Assembly: GCF_000336385.2 (NCBI RefSeq) | Contig: NZ_HG424486.1 | Location: 1 to 64,000 of the forward strand | Direction: 5' to 3' | Length of the DNA stretch: 64,000 nucleotides | DNA from: Lysobacter antibioticus HS124 | GTDB lineage: Bacteria > Pseudomonadota > Gammaproteobacteria > Xanthomonadales > Xanthomonadaceae | Shown: piece after piece, positions 40,448 to 49,061 of the stretch | How the letters are laid out: every line of letters starts with the position of its first letter | Numbering within the stretch: the stretch's first letter is position 1 | Position numbers and translations under genes: made by a program | The notes under the pieces: generated by a model | The model's database searches: none | Seen by the model: only the letters and a program-made list of their open reading frames with translations | Told to the model about the DNA's origin: nothing

Positions 40448-42556
40448 ATGACCCGAACCCATTGGCTGTGGCTGGCGATCGGCCTGACCGCGGCGGCCCT
40501 GGCCGCAACCTATGTCTACGAGTGGCAGGGACGCGAATCGGCGCCTGCCGCGCCGCGCGGCCCGGCGCCGACGCCATTCGGCTGGCAGGGGCAGTTGCAG
40601 TCGATCGCCGGCGACGGCATCGCCGGACTGCGCGACGGCGCCGCGGCGCAGGCGCGTTTCGCCGATCCTTATGGCTTGGCGCGCGCCGGCGACGGCAGCT
40701 TGTACATCGCCGACGGCGGCGACAACAACCGCATCCGCCGGATCGCGCCGGACGGCCAGGTCGTCAGCTTCGCCGGCGGCACCGAGGGCTTCGCCGACGG
40801 CAGCGGCGCGGCGGCGAAGTTCCACACCCCCTCCGGCCTGGCCTTCGACCGCTCCGGCAATCTCTACGTGGCCGACACCGGCAATCATGCGATCCGCCGC
40901 ATCAGCCCGCAGGGCGTGGTCAGCACGGTCGCCGGCACCGGCATCGCGGGCTACCGCGACGGCCCCGGCGCACAGGCTCAGTTCGACGGCCCGGTCGGCG
41001 TCGCAGTCGCCGCCGACGGCCGCATCTTCGTGGCCGACACCTATAACGACCGCATCCGCGTGATCGGCCGCGACGGCAGCGTCGCCACCGTCGCCGGCGG
41101 CGCCCATCCGGGTTTCGCCGACGGCGCCGGCGCGCTGGCGCGCTTCGACACCCCGACCGCGCTCGCGGTCGATCGCCACGGCACGGTGTGGGTCGCCGAC
41201 ACCCGCAACGACGCGATCCGCCGCATCGATGCGCAAGGCACGGTCAGCACCCTGCCCGGCACCGGCCCGGACAGCGACACCGGCGCACCGCATCGCCCGA
41301 TCAGCCTGGCGCTGACCCACGACGGCCTGCTCTACGTCGGCGAAATGACCTGGGGCCGAGTGCTGCAATTCAAGCCCAGCGGGCAATGGCAGCCGATCAG
41401 CGGGCGCGAACAGGCGCAACGCCTGCCGCGTCCTTCGGGCCTGGCGCTGGACGGCGCCGGCGGCCTCTACGTCAACGATGCCGCCAGCTATCGCGTGCAC
41501 CGCATCGCCACTGCCTCGACGCCGGCTTCGGCGCTGCCCTTGGAAATCGGCCCGTCGCTGGACAATCCCTTGCCCGCCACCGCCGGTCGCTGGCCGCTGC
41601 GGCCGCAGGACGGCTGGCACGAAGTGGTCGGCACGCTCGGCGAAGTGCGCGGCGACGGCCACGGCGAGAGCCGCCATCACCTGCACGGCGGCCTCGACAT
41701 CCGCGGCGATATCGGCCAGCAGGTGCTGGCGATCGCCGACGCCAAGGTCGGCAACCCGGCCGCGGCCTGGGGCTATGGCGGACTCGGCGAAGGCCTGATG
41801 CTGGATGCGCTGAGCTACATCCACATGCGCGTCGGCCGCACCGCGCAAGGCCAGTCGCTGGATCCACAGCGCTTCCAGGCCTTGACCGACGATGCCGGGG
41901 CCAAGCCGCGCGTGCGCGTGCGCCGCGGCGCCCGCTTCGCCGCCGGCGATGCGCTCGGCACGATCAATCCGATGGCGCACGTGCACCTGGCCTACGGGCC
42001 GTTCGGCTACGAACGCAACGCCGCCCTGCTCGGATTCGTCAACTATGCCGACCGCTACCCGCCGCGGATCGAGCGCATCCAGTTGCTCGATGCATCGGAG
42101 CAACCGCTGGCCGAACGCCAGGACGGCCGCCTGCTGCTGTCGCGCGCCCTGCCCGGCGTGCACATCGTGGTCGAGGCCTGGGACCAGGTCGACCGCAACC
42201 TGCCCCGGCGCCGGCTCGGCCTGTACGCGCTGGGCTATCAGTGGTTGACCGCGGCCGGCCAGCCGCTGCCCGGCTACGAAAGCCCGCGCATGAACATCCA
42301 GTTCGACCGCATGCCGGCCGCCGACGACGCGGTCAAGGTGGCCTATGCGCCCGACAGCGGCATCACCGTGCACGGCAGCGCGATCACCCGTTTCCGCTAC
42401 ATGGTCAGCAACACCGTGCGCGACGGCCGCCTGATCGCGGGTTCGTACTCGCCGAGCGAACTGCCGGCCGGCGACTACCTGCTGCGCATCACCGCGCGCG
42501 ACTACAGCGGCAACGTCGCCGCGGCCGGACGCGATCTGGCGGTGCGGGTGCAATGA
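40448..42556 (+). CDS. NHL-repeat beta-propeller protein fused to an M23-like domain, membrane-anchored
   Basis: The 702-residue protein has an N-terminal hydrophobic anchor (WLWLAIGLTAAALAATYVY). Five to six NHL repeats of the GxGxAGxxDGxxAxAxFxxPxG type (about 45-350) are followed by a C-terminal region. There HHLHGGLDIRGDIGQQVLAIADAKV and later AHVHLAYGP resemble the HxxxD and HxH zinc motifs of M23/LytM peptidases. A beta-sandwich-like tail follows (residues about 540-702). The propeller may bind a glycan or protein, and the M23-like part could cut peptidoglycan or be an inactive binder. ATG 40448 has GAGG 6 nt upstream (ATG 40442 is too near). Confidence 0.75.
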   Translation: MTRTHWLWLAIGLTAAALAATYVYEWQGRESAPAAPRGPAPTPFGWQGQLQSIAGDGIAGLRDGAAAQARFADPYGLARAGDGSLYIADGGDNNRIRRIAPDGQVVSFAGGTEGFADGSGAAAKFHTPSGLAFDRSGNLYVADTGNHAIRRISPQGVVSTVAGTGIAGYRDGPGAQAQFDGPVGVAVAADGRIFVADTYNDRIRVIGRDGSVATVAGGAHPGFADGAGALARFDTPTALAVDRHGTVWVADTRNDAIRRIDAQGTVSTLPGTGPDSDTGAPHRPISLALTHDGLLYVGEMTWGRVLQFKPSGQWQPISGREQAQRLPRPSGLALDGAGGLYVNDAASYRVHRIATASTPASALPLEIGPSLDNPLPATAGRWPLRPQDGWHEVVGTLGEVRGDGHGESRHHLHGGLDIRGDIGQQVLAIADAKVGNPAAAWGYGGLGEGLMLDALSYIHMRVGRTAQGQSLDPQRFQALTDDAGAKPRVRVRRGARFAAGDALGTINPMAHVHLAYGPFGYERNAALLGFVNYADRYPPRIERIQLLDASEQPLAERQDGRLLLSRALPGVHIVVEAWDQVDRNLPRRRLGLYALGYQWLTAAGQPLPGYESPRMNIQFDRMPAADDAVKVAYAPDSGITVHGSAITRFRYMVSNTVRDGRLIAGSYSPSELPAGDYLLRITARDYSGNVAAAGRDLAVRVQ

Positions 42557-42614
42557 ACGGCCGGCGCGCATCCGATGCTTCGCGCCGGCCTTTGCCGGTC
42601 GGGGCGGGCGCGGG

Positions 42615-43118
42615 CTAACCGCGTTCGATCGCGTACAACCGCTCCGGGCGCGGGTCGCCGGCGAGCATCAGTTCGCCGGCGGGCTGCAGGCCGAGCTGGC
42701 GCAGCCAGGCATCGGCGGCGTTGTGGTCGGGGTCGATCGAGGCGACGATGCGGCGCAGCCCCAGGCTGCCGAAGCCATGATCGAGCAAGGCCTGTGCGGC
42801 CTCGCGGCCATAGCCGCGCCGCCACCACGACGGGGCCAGGCGCAGCATCAGTTCGGCCTCGCGGCCGCCGTCGCCGGGACGTACCGCGGTCAGGCTGGCA
42901 TAACCGATGACCTGTTCGCCGGCGCGTTCGACCAGCGCCCAGGTGCCGAGCCCGCGTTCGTGGGTCAGGTGCGAGATCCAGCTCGCCGCGTACGGCGCCG
43001 GCTGCGCGCCGATGCGGCTGTAGCGCATCGCCTGCGGATCGCCGAATACGGCCTGCAGGGCGTCGGCATCGGAGGCGAGCACGGGGCGCAAGGACAGGCG
43101 ATGGCTACGCAGCATCAT
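42615..43118 (-). CDS. GNAT-family N-acetyltransferase (RimJ/RimL type)
   Basis: The 167-residue protein begins RLSLRPVLASDADALQAVFGDPQAMRY, typical of Acetyltransf_3. The acetyl-CoA-binding LAPSWWRRGYGREAAQALLDHGF and the C-terminal RIVASIDPDHNAADAWLRQLGLQPAGEL follow. It acetylates a protein N-terminus, amino group or small molecule. Starts at 43118, 43115 (ATG ATG) or 43145 are possible and none has a strong Shine-Dalgarno. Confidence 0.83.
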   Translation of the reverse strand: MMLRSHRLSLRPVLASDADALQAVFGDPQAMRYSRIGAQPAPYAASWISHLTHERGLGTWALVERAGEQVIGYASLTAVRPGDGGREAELMLRLAPSWWRRGYGREAAQALLDHGFGSLGLRRIVASIDPDHNAADAWLRQLGLQPAGELMLAGDPRPERLYAIERG

Positions 43119-43600
43119 GGACGGTATTACGACGACGGAGTGCAAGCGGCATTGTAGGCCGCGTGCGCGGCGGCGGCTTGTCCGCTTTCAGCCGGGAGTC
43201 ATCGAATGCGCACATCGCGAGCGACCACATCGGCACATTGCGTTCGTGCGGGCGGGCACGTCGCGCGCCCCCTGCGCATGCGTTCCGCGCCCCGGGCACA
43301 TGCGGGCTACGACCTCGGTCACGCGGCGGGATGGCGGCACGGGTAGCGGCGCTTCGGCAGCAGCGGTAGCCGAAACAGGCCCCAGCGTCATGTATCGCTA
43401 CGCCCTCTTCCCCCGTTGACGGGAGAGGCCCGGGGTGAGGGTCGCGCCGCAGGTCCGAAGCGAGTGCTTCGACGCTGCCGGCCCCTCACCGCACCCCCTC
43501 TCCCGCAAGCGGGAGAAGGGCTCGTCATCAGGCATACAAGCAAGAACCCATCCCCCGCCCCTTGCAAAGGGGAAAAGATCCAGTCGGAAGGCGGGGCGAC
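43119..43600. other. Intergenic region with short hairpins, no gene
   Basis: About 480 nt between the GNAT gene and wza. A CTCCCGC-AA-GCGGGAG hairpin (43500-43515) and a related block near 43413-43427 (CCCCGTTGACGGGAG) belong to a common GC-rich repeat type. The hairpin lies about 85 nt past the wza stop and may help end its transcript. No coding potential is convincing. Confidence 0.5.
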
Positions 43601-44704
43601 TTAGCGCTCCAGCAGATCCTGGGTATTGGCCGAGTTGTTCAGGATGTTGGAGAACGGCAGCAACTGGTTGACGAAGCGGTTCCAGCGCGTGACTCCGGCC
43701 GGGCCGACGAACACCACGTCGCCGGGCTTGACCGAGAACTGGCTGGCCAGGGCGAAGGTCGCCGGCGACTTGGCCGCAAGGTGATAGATCTTGGCCGGCT
43801 GCTCGCGCAGATCCTGATTGCCGCCGCGAATCACGTACACCGCATTGCCGTTGGCGGTCAGCGGGTTGAGCCCGCCGGCACGGCCGAGCACCTGGCTCAG
43901 GCTCATGTCGGTGGTCTTGAAGCCGATCGCCGCCGGGCGCACCACTTCGCCGACCACATAGACTTCTTTGCGGTCGTTGTACGGCAGATAGATGTGGTCG
44001 CCGGCCTTGAGGTAGATGTCAGGCGCGACCGAACTGCGGTTGAGCGCGTCCAGGTCGAGCGGGTACTGGTGGCCGTTGCGGGTCAACACCAACCCGGACA
44101 GGTCGGCGCGGATCGGGTCGATGGTCGCCGCGCCGATCGCCTGGGCCAGGGTCAGCGGCGTGGCGGTGATGCGCTGGCGCTCGGTCTTCACGAACGCGCC
44201 CTGCAGGGTCACCTGCTGGCTGCCGTAGTCGATCACGGTGACGTCGACCTGCGGCGATTCGACCACCGCGGCGATGCGCTGGGTGATCAGCGAGCGCAGT
44301 TCCTCGATGGTCTTGCCGCGCGCCTGGATCACGCCGACATAGGGGTAGAACAAGGTGCCGTCGGGGCGCACCAGGCGGCCGTTGGCGGCCGGCTGCTGTT
44401 GGTTGCCGGCCGGCGAAGTCAGCTCCGGGTGATCCCAGATGGTGATGTACAAGGTGTCGCCGGCGCCGATGCGGTAGGCCTCGGGCTGGTAGTCCAGCAG
44501 CTCCGCCGGCACCGCCGCGGTGTCCACGGCGGCGCGCTCGCTGGCGACCAACTGGGCGTTGATCGGCAACAACTCGACCTCGTCGGCCTGCAGGGCATCG
44601 CCGCGCAGCAGCTGGTTCGGGCTCATGTGCTGGCCCGGCGCCCACATGCAGCCGTTGAGTCCGAGGGCGGCCAACAGCGCCATGCCAACTGAAAGCTTTC
44701 TCAT
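43601..44704 (-). CDS. wza: Outer-membrane polysaccharide export lipoprotein, Wza/GumB family
   Basis: The 367-residue protein has a lipobox LNGC (Cys19). The polysaccharide export domain follows (YRIGAGDTLYITIWDHPELTSPAG, RLVRPDGTLFYPYVGVIQARGKTIEEL), with two SLBB-type beta-grasp repeats (QQVTLQGAFVKTERQRITATPLTLAQAIGAA and KEVYVVGEVVRPAAIGF) and a C-terminal helix (RWNRFVNQLLPFSNIL) that forms the outer-membrane barrel in Wza. It is the export channel for the capsule made by the rest of the locus. It is divergent from wzb-wzc across 829 nt. Confidence 0.92.
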   Translation of the reverse strand: MRKLSVGMALLAALGLNGCMWAPGQHMSPNQLLRGDALQADEVELLPINAQLVASERAAVDTAAVPAELLDYQPEAYRIGAGDTLYITIWDHPELTSPAGNQQQPAANGRLVRPDGTLFYPYVGVIQARGKTIEELRSLITQRIAAVVESPQVDVTVIDYGSQQVTLQGAFVKTERQRITATPLTLAQAIGAATIDPIRADLSGLVLTRNGHQYPLDLDALNRSSVAPDIYLKAGDHIYLPYNDRKEVYVVGEVVRPAAIGFKTTDMSLSQVLGRAGGLNPLTANGNAVYVIRGGNQDLREQPAKIYHLAAKSPATFALASQFSVKPGDVVFVGPAGVTRWNRFVNQLLPFSNILNNSANTQDLLER

Positions 44705-45533
44705 GAACGAATCTGTCTCTAGGTCGTGGTCTTGCCGTGGTGAGTCGCAAACGCACGCTGCGACGCCGGCCGCGCCGCCTTCCTTGCGGTGCGACAACCG
44801 GAGCCGAGCGCGAAAACCCGCCAAGCGCCGCCTGGGCAGCGAAGAGCGGACGTCGAAAGTGGAGCGCTGAGCCGGAACTGGCGCAGCCTTGGCGGAAACC
44901 CGATCGGTCGGCGCGTTGGACGGCGGTCGGGGACGCATCTTGATGGCGGGACATGACTCCTGATGTTGCGTGCGAACGGATCGCGCGAGTTAGCCCCTGG
45001 GCACAGTATAGCCAGCGACGGCGGCTGCAACGGGATGCGGCGGCTTCGGTAAGAGCATCGCATCACAGTTATGAATCCTCGCCGCGAGCCTTCATTCAGC
45101 GGCGATTGCGGGCGCCGACAGCGCATGACGCGACGATGACGCCGTCGCGCCGCGATGCGTCGCGGCGAAGGCCGTTCGGTTTTCGTTCACCTGCATGGCC
45201 GCGGCGCGCTGCGATGGCCCGAAACGCCGCAGCCGCGGGGATCGGCCACGCGCGAAGTCGCGTTCGCGATTGCGCGCTCGGCGAAGGTTCGCTGGTGACA
45301 GGCGTCACGTCTCGACGGTCGCGCCGGCGATGGCGGTTGACCCTGCCGGAGGCGGCTCGTACATTCCGCACCGTCGTAATTCGATGCACCGCAGCATCGC
45401 GGCCCCCGCGTGTCGGCATGCGTCGCTGTTCGGTTCACTGCCGGTCGAACGGCCTTTCGGGTCCGTTCGCGCCATCAAGCAAACGCTGTCGGCGCGTCCG
45501 CGCGCCGTAGTTCAACGGTGAGACGTAACGCGC
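44705..45533. promoter_or_regulatory. Long divergent control region between wza and wzb-wzc
   Basis: The 829-nt gap has no convincing gene; translations are Arg/Ala/Ser-rich with no domain. Its position implies promoters for both directions of the capsule locus. No JUMPstart/ops element is visible. A leader or regulatory RNA cannot be excluded. Confidence 0.45.
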
Positions 45534-45968
45534 GTGTTCAAACGGGTATTGATGGTCTGCATCGGCAACATCTGCCGGAGCCCCACCGCCGAAGTGCTGC
45601 TGCGGCATCGAATGCAAGGCAAGGACATCGTCGTCGAATCGGCCGGGCTGGCGGCATTGCGCGGCTATCCGATCGACGCCACCGCCCAGGCGCTGCTCCA
45701 AGAGCATGGCCTGGACGGCACGCCGCACAAGGCGCGGCAGCTCGATCGCGAGATCGTCGACGCCGCCGACCTGATCCTTACGATGGAACGTAAACACCTC
45801 GACGGCGTGCTGGCGCTTGCGCCGCATGCGCGGGGGAAAACGTTTCTGCTGGGCAAGTGGTTGGACGACGCCGGCATTCCGGACCCCTACCGCCAGTCGC
45901 GCAGCGCGTTCGAACGGGCCTACCAGCTGATCAACTCAGGGGTGAGTAGCTGGGTGCCCTACTTATGA
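45534..45968 (+). CDS. wzb: Low-molecular-weight protein tyrosine phosphatase, Wzb-like
   Basis: The 144-residue protein has the P-loop C9-IGNIC-R15-S and the acid Asp117 in IPDPYRQS, the complete LMW-PTP active site. It dephosphorylates the C-terminal tyrosines of the partner Wzc kinase, whose cycling is needed for capsule polymerisation. The start is GTG. It lies 32 nt before wzc and is cotranscribed with it. Confidence 0.92.
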   Translation: MFKRVLMVCIGNICRSPTAEVLLRHRMQGKDIVVESAGLAALRGYPIDATAQALLQEHGLDGTPHKARQLDREIVDAADLILTMERKHLDGVLALAPHARGKTFLLGKWLDDAGIPDPYRQSRSAFERAYQLINSGVSSWVPYL

Positions 45969-46000
45969 CGTAGGACTCCAACTTTTAAGGCCCTCACCCC

Positions 46001-48220
46001 ATGCCGACCAGTTCCGCCGCCCTCGACGCTCAACGGGACGGCAACGAAGAAATCGACCTGGCCGCGCTGCTCGGTACGCTGATCGACCACAAGTGGCTGA
46101 TCGTCGGCGTGACCGCGGCCGGCTTCGCCCTCGGCACCGCTTACGCCCTGCTCGCGCCGCCGGTCTACCAGGCCAACGCGATGATCCAGGTCGAGCCGAA
46201 TACGCCGACCCTGCCGGGCCTGGACGCGGTCTCGCAGGTGCTGACCGATTCGGCGCCGCAGGCGGTGACCGAAATCGCCCTGCTGACCTCGCGCACCGTG
46301 CTCGGCAAGGCGGTCGACGACCTGCGCCTGGACGTGCAGGTCGAGCCCAAGCAGTTTCCGTTGATCGGCGGCGTGATCTCGCGCCGCTACGAACCGGCCG
46401 CGCCCGGCTCGGTCGCCGAGCCCTGGTTCGGTCTCGACGGCTACGGCTGGGGCGGCGAGCGTCTGGACGTGTTCAAGCTGTCGGTGCCCGAAGCGCTGGT
46501 CGGCACAGAGCTGGAGCTGATCGCCGACAACGCCGGCGCGTACCGCCTCTACGACGAAGACGGCGGCCTGCTGCTCAACGGCAAGGTCGGCGAAGAGGCC
46601 AGCGGCCGCGGCGTCAAGCTTACGGTCAAGGAGCTGACGGCCAATCCAGGCATGCGCTTCGAGGTGGTCAAGCTGCAGACGCTGGCGATCATCAACGCCC
46701 TGCAGCGCAACCTCACCGCCGGCGAGAAAGCCAAGGACTCCGGCATCATCCAGCTCAGCTACGAGCTCGGCGATCCGGCCAAGGCCACCGCGACGCTGGA
46801 CGCGATCACCCGTCAATACACTCGCCAGAACGTCGAACGCAATTCCGCCGAAGCCGCCAACCGGCTAGTGTTCGTCAAGGAACAACTGCCGAACGTGCGC
46901 CGCGAGCTGGAGAAATCCGAGCAGGCGCTCAACGCCTACCAGTCGCAGTCGCATTCGGTCGACATCAGCCTGGAGACCAAGTCCTACCTGGACCAGATCG
47001 TCTCGCTGGACACCAGCATCTCGCAGCTGAAGATGCAGCAGGCCGAAGTCAGCCGCCGCTACACTCCGGCGCACCCGGCCTATCGCGCGCTGATGGCGCA
47101 GCTGGGCGAACTGGAAGGGCGCAAGAACGAGATGAGCAAGCGCATCGAGGGCTTGCCGGAGACCCAGCAGGAACTGCTGCGCCTGACCCGCGACGTCCAG
47201 GTCGGCACCCAGACCTACACCAATCTGCTCAATCAGGCTCAGCAGCTCGATATCGCCCGCGCCGGCACGGTCGGCAACGCGCGCATCGTCGACCGCGCCG
47301 TGGTCGACGTCAGCCAGCCAGTGAAGCCCAAGCGGCTGATGATCGTCGCCATCGCCACGTTCCTCGGCGGCGCCCTGGCGGTGGCCTGGATCTTGTTGCG
47401 CCAATTGCTCAACCGCGGCATCGAGGACGCCAAGGAAATCGAGCAGCTCGGCCTGCCGGTGTACGCCTCGGTTCCGCTGAGTTCCTACCAACGCGACCAC
47501 GAAAGCGTCGACAAGAAGTCGCGTACGCCGTCGAAGTCCGGCCGGGCGCGACTGCTGGCGGTGGACGCGCCGGGCGATCTGGCGATCGAAGCGATCCGCG
47601 CGCTGCGCACCGGCCTGCACTTCGCGCGCCTGGAAGCCAAGAACAACGTCCTGATGATCTGCGGCGCCAGTCCGAACGCCGGCAAGACGTTCGTCTCGAC
47701 CAACCTGGCCACGGTGATCGCGCAAGGCGGCCAGCGCGTGCTGCTGATCGACGCCGACCTGCGCCGCGGCACTCTGCACCGGGTGATGGGCCTGAACGGA
47801 CAGGAAGGGCTGTCCGACCTGCTGACCGGGCGCATCGACTTCAACAAGGCGGTGCACGCCTCGTCGGTCGACGGTCTGCACTTCATCGCACGCGGCCAGG
47901 TTCCGCCGAACCCGTCCGAGCTGCTGATGCACCCGAACTTCGCCGCGCTGCTGAGCAGCGTGTCGCAGCGCTACGATCTGGTGATCGTCGATACGCCGCC
48001 GATCCTGGCGGTCACCGACGCGGCCATCGTCGGCCGCCACACCGGCACCAACCTGTTGGTCGCGCGCTTCGGGTTCAACACCGTCAAGGACATCGCAGTG
48101 GCCAAGCAGCGCTTCGAGCAGAACGGCATCGAACTCAAGGGCTCGATCCTCAATGCGGTCGAACGCCGGCACGGCGCTTATCACGCCTACGGCTACGAAT
48201 ACGCGCCGATCGAAAAATGA
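46001..48220 (+). CDS. wzc: Wzc/GumC-type polysaccharide copolymerase with tyrosine autokinase domain
   Basis: The 739-residue inner-membrane protein has a Wzz domain (EIDLAALLGTLIDHKWLIVGVTAAGFALGTAYALL as TM1), a large periplasmic coiled-coil region (about 270-400) and TM2 near 445 (LMIVAIATFLGGALAVAWILL). The BY-kinase domain contains Walker A SPNAGKTFVSTNLA (about 556), Walker A' VLLIDADLRRG and Walker B LVIVDTPPI. The C-terminus has a tyrosine cluster (GAYHAYGYEYAPIEK), the autophosphorylation site. It controls chain length and couples to Wza. Confidence 0.92.
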   Translation: MPTSSAALDAQRDGNEEIDLAALLGTLIDHKWLIVGVTAAGFALGTAYALLAPPVYQANAMIQVEPNTPTLPGLDAVSQVLTDSAPQAVTEIALLTSRTVLGKAVDDLRLDVQVEPKQFPLIGGVISRRYEPAAPGSVAEPWFGLDGYGWGGERLDVFKLSVPEALVGTELELIADNAGAYRLYDEDGGLLLNGKVGEEASGRGVKLTVKELTANPGMRFEVVKLQTLAIINALQRNLTAGEKAKDSGIIQLSYELGDPAKATATLDAITRQYTRQNVERNSAEAANRLVFVKEQLPNVRRELEKSEQALNAYQSQSHSVDISLETKSYLDQIVSLDTSISQLKMQQAEVSRRYTPAHPAYRALMAQLGELEGRKNEMSKRIEGLPETQQELLRLTRDVQVGTQTYTNLLNQAQQLDIARAGTVGNARIVDRAVVDVSQPVKPKRLMIVAIATFLGGALAVAWILLRQLLNRGIEDAKEIEQLGLPVYASVPLSSYQRDHESVDKKSRTPSKSGRARLLAVDAPGDLAIEAIRALRTGLHFARLEAKNNVLMICGASPNAGKTFVSTNLATVIAQGGQRVLLIDADLRRGTLHRVMGLNGQEGLSDLLTGRIDFNKAVHASSVDGLHFIARGQVPPNPSELLMHPNFAALLSSVSQRYDLVIVDTPPILAVTDAAIVGRHTGTNLLVARFGFNTVKDIAVAKQRFEQNGIELKGSILNAVERRHGAYHAYGYEYAPIEK

Positions 48221-49061
48221 TCGACGCCGCGTTCGAGCGCGCCGCAGCCGCGCCCGAACGCATCGCCCATCCATGGTCGTCTCAACGACGCACCACCGCC
48301 GCTCGCGCATCGCGCACGCTCGCTCACCCGGCTTCGCGAAGCTGCTCGCAAAATCGACAGACCACCATGAACGGATGCAAAACGAAAATCGCGGCAACGC
48401 TCCGCCTCCGCCCGCCCGGAGTGAAGAAAAACCCTATGAAAACCCGGCTTTTTTTCGGATTCATTTGCGGATAACGAAATCGCATAAGACGACTTACGCA
48501 ATGCGTAAACGCGATAGGCCGTCGCCGGACCGCACATTGCGGCGTAACGCCGACGTTATTTCGCGCCCTGCATCGCAGACGCGACTTGATAGACGACCGC
48601 AACCGCAATTTCCCGCATGAATCGCAGCTGACACAAATCGAATTCGCGCACGAATCGACCCCGTCACCGCGACTGCTCAACAAAAAGCCTTACGGTTTCA
48701 CAGTATTGATCGCGCGACGAATGGCAGTCTATTCGCACCAAACAGCAGTCCGCGCGCACTCGTAGGGGGAGCGCGACGCGGACGCAGACCGACGAGATGT
48801 CATAAAGATCGGGCACAAAGCAACACCACAAGCACCACGTAGCGCATCGAACCCTCGGCGGACGGACGCGCCACCTCACTCACCCCTAACCACTGCAGCG
48901 ACAACCCGGCATCACTTCGCCCGACGCGGCTTCGCCGCTGCGTCCGGCTGCGGCACCACCACAACTCCAAGAAAACTCAGTACACAGGATGGATGATCGA
49001 CCGCGGGGGGCGGCGATCGTTGGCTTTGTCTAACGAAGACTTATTCCCCGGACCTCACGTC
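48221..49061. promoter_or_regulatory. Gap before the capsule biosynthesis operon, with a 15-nt dyad
   Basis: This 841-nt region is the least GC-rich of the locus. TTACGCA-A-TGCGTAA (48494-48508) is a perfect dyad with a 1-nt centre, a plausible operator. A run of T follows a short CCCGG stem around 48445-48460 and could end the wzb-wzc transcript. No gene is convincing. It probably holds the promoter of the following operon. Confidence 0.45.

Noticed and set aside
43405-43520. Gene or riboswitch in the GC-rich hairpins before wza
   Set aside because: These match a common short repeat with CCCGC-AA-GCGGG stems and lie downstream of wza, not upstream; no ligand-binding RNA consensus seen.
44705-45533. 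JUMPstart/ops element upstream of capsule genes
   Set aside because: The GGCGGTAG ops core in proper context was not found in either capsule intergenic region.
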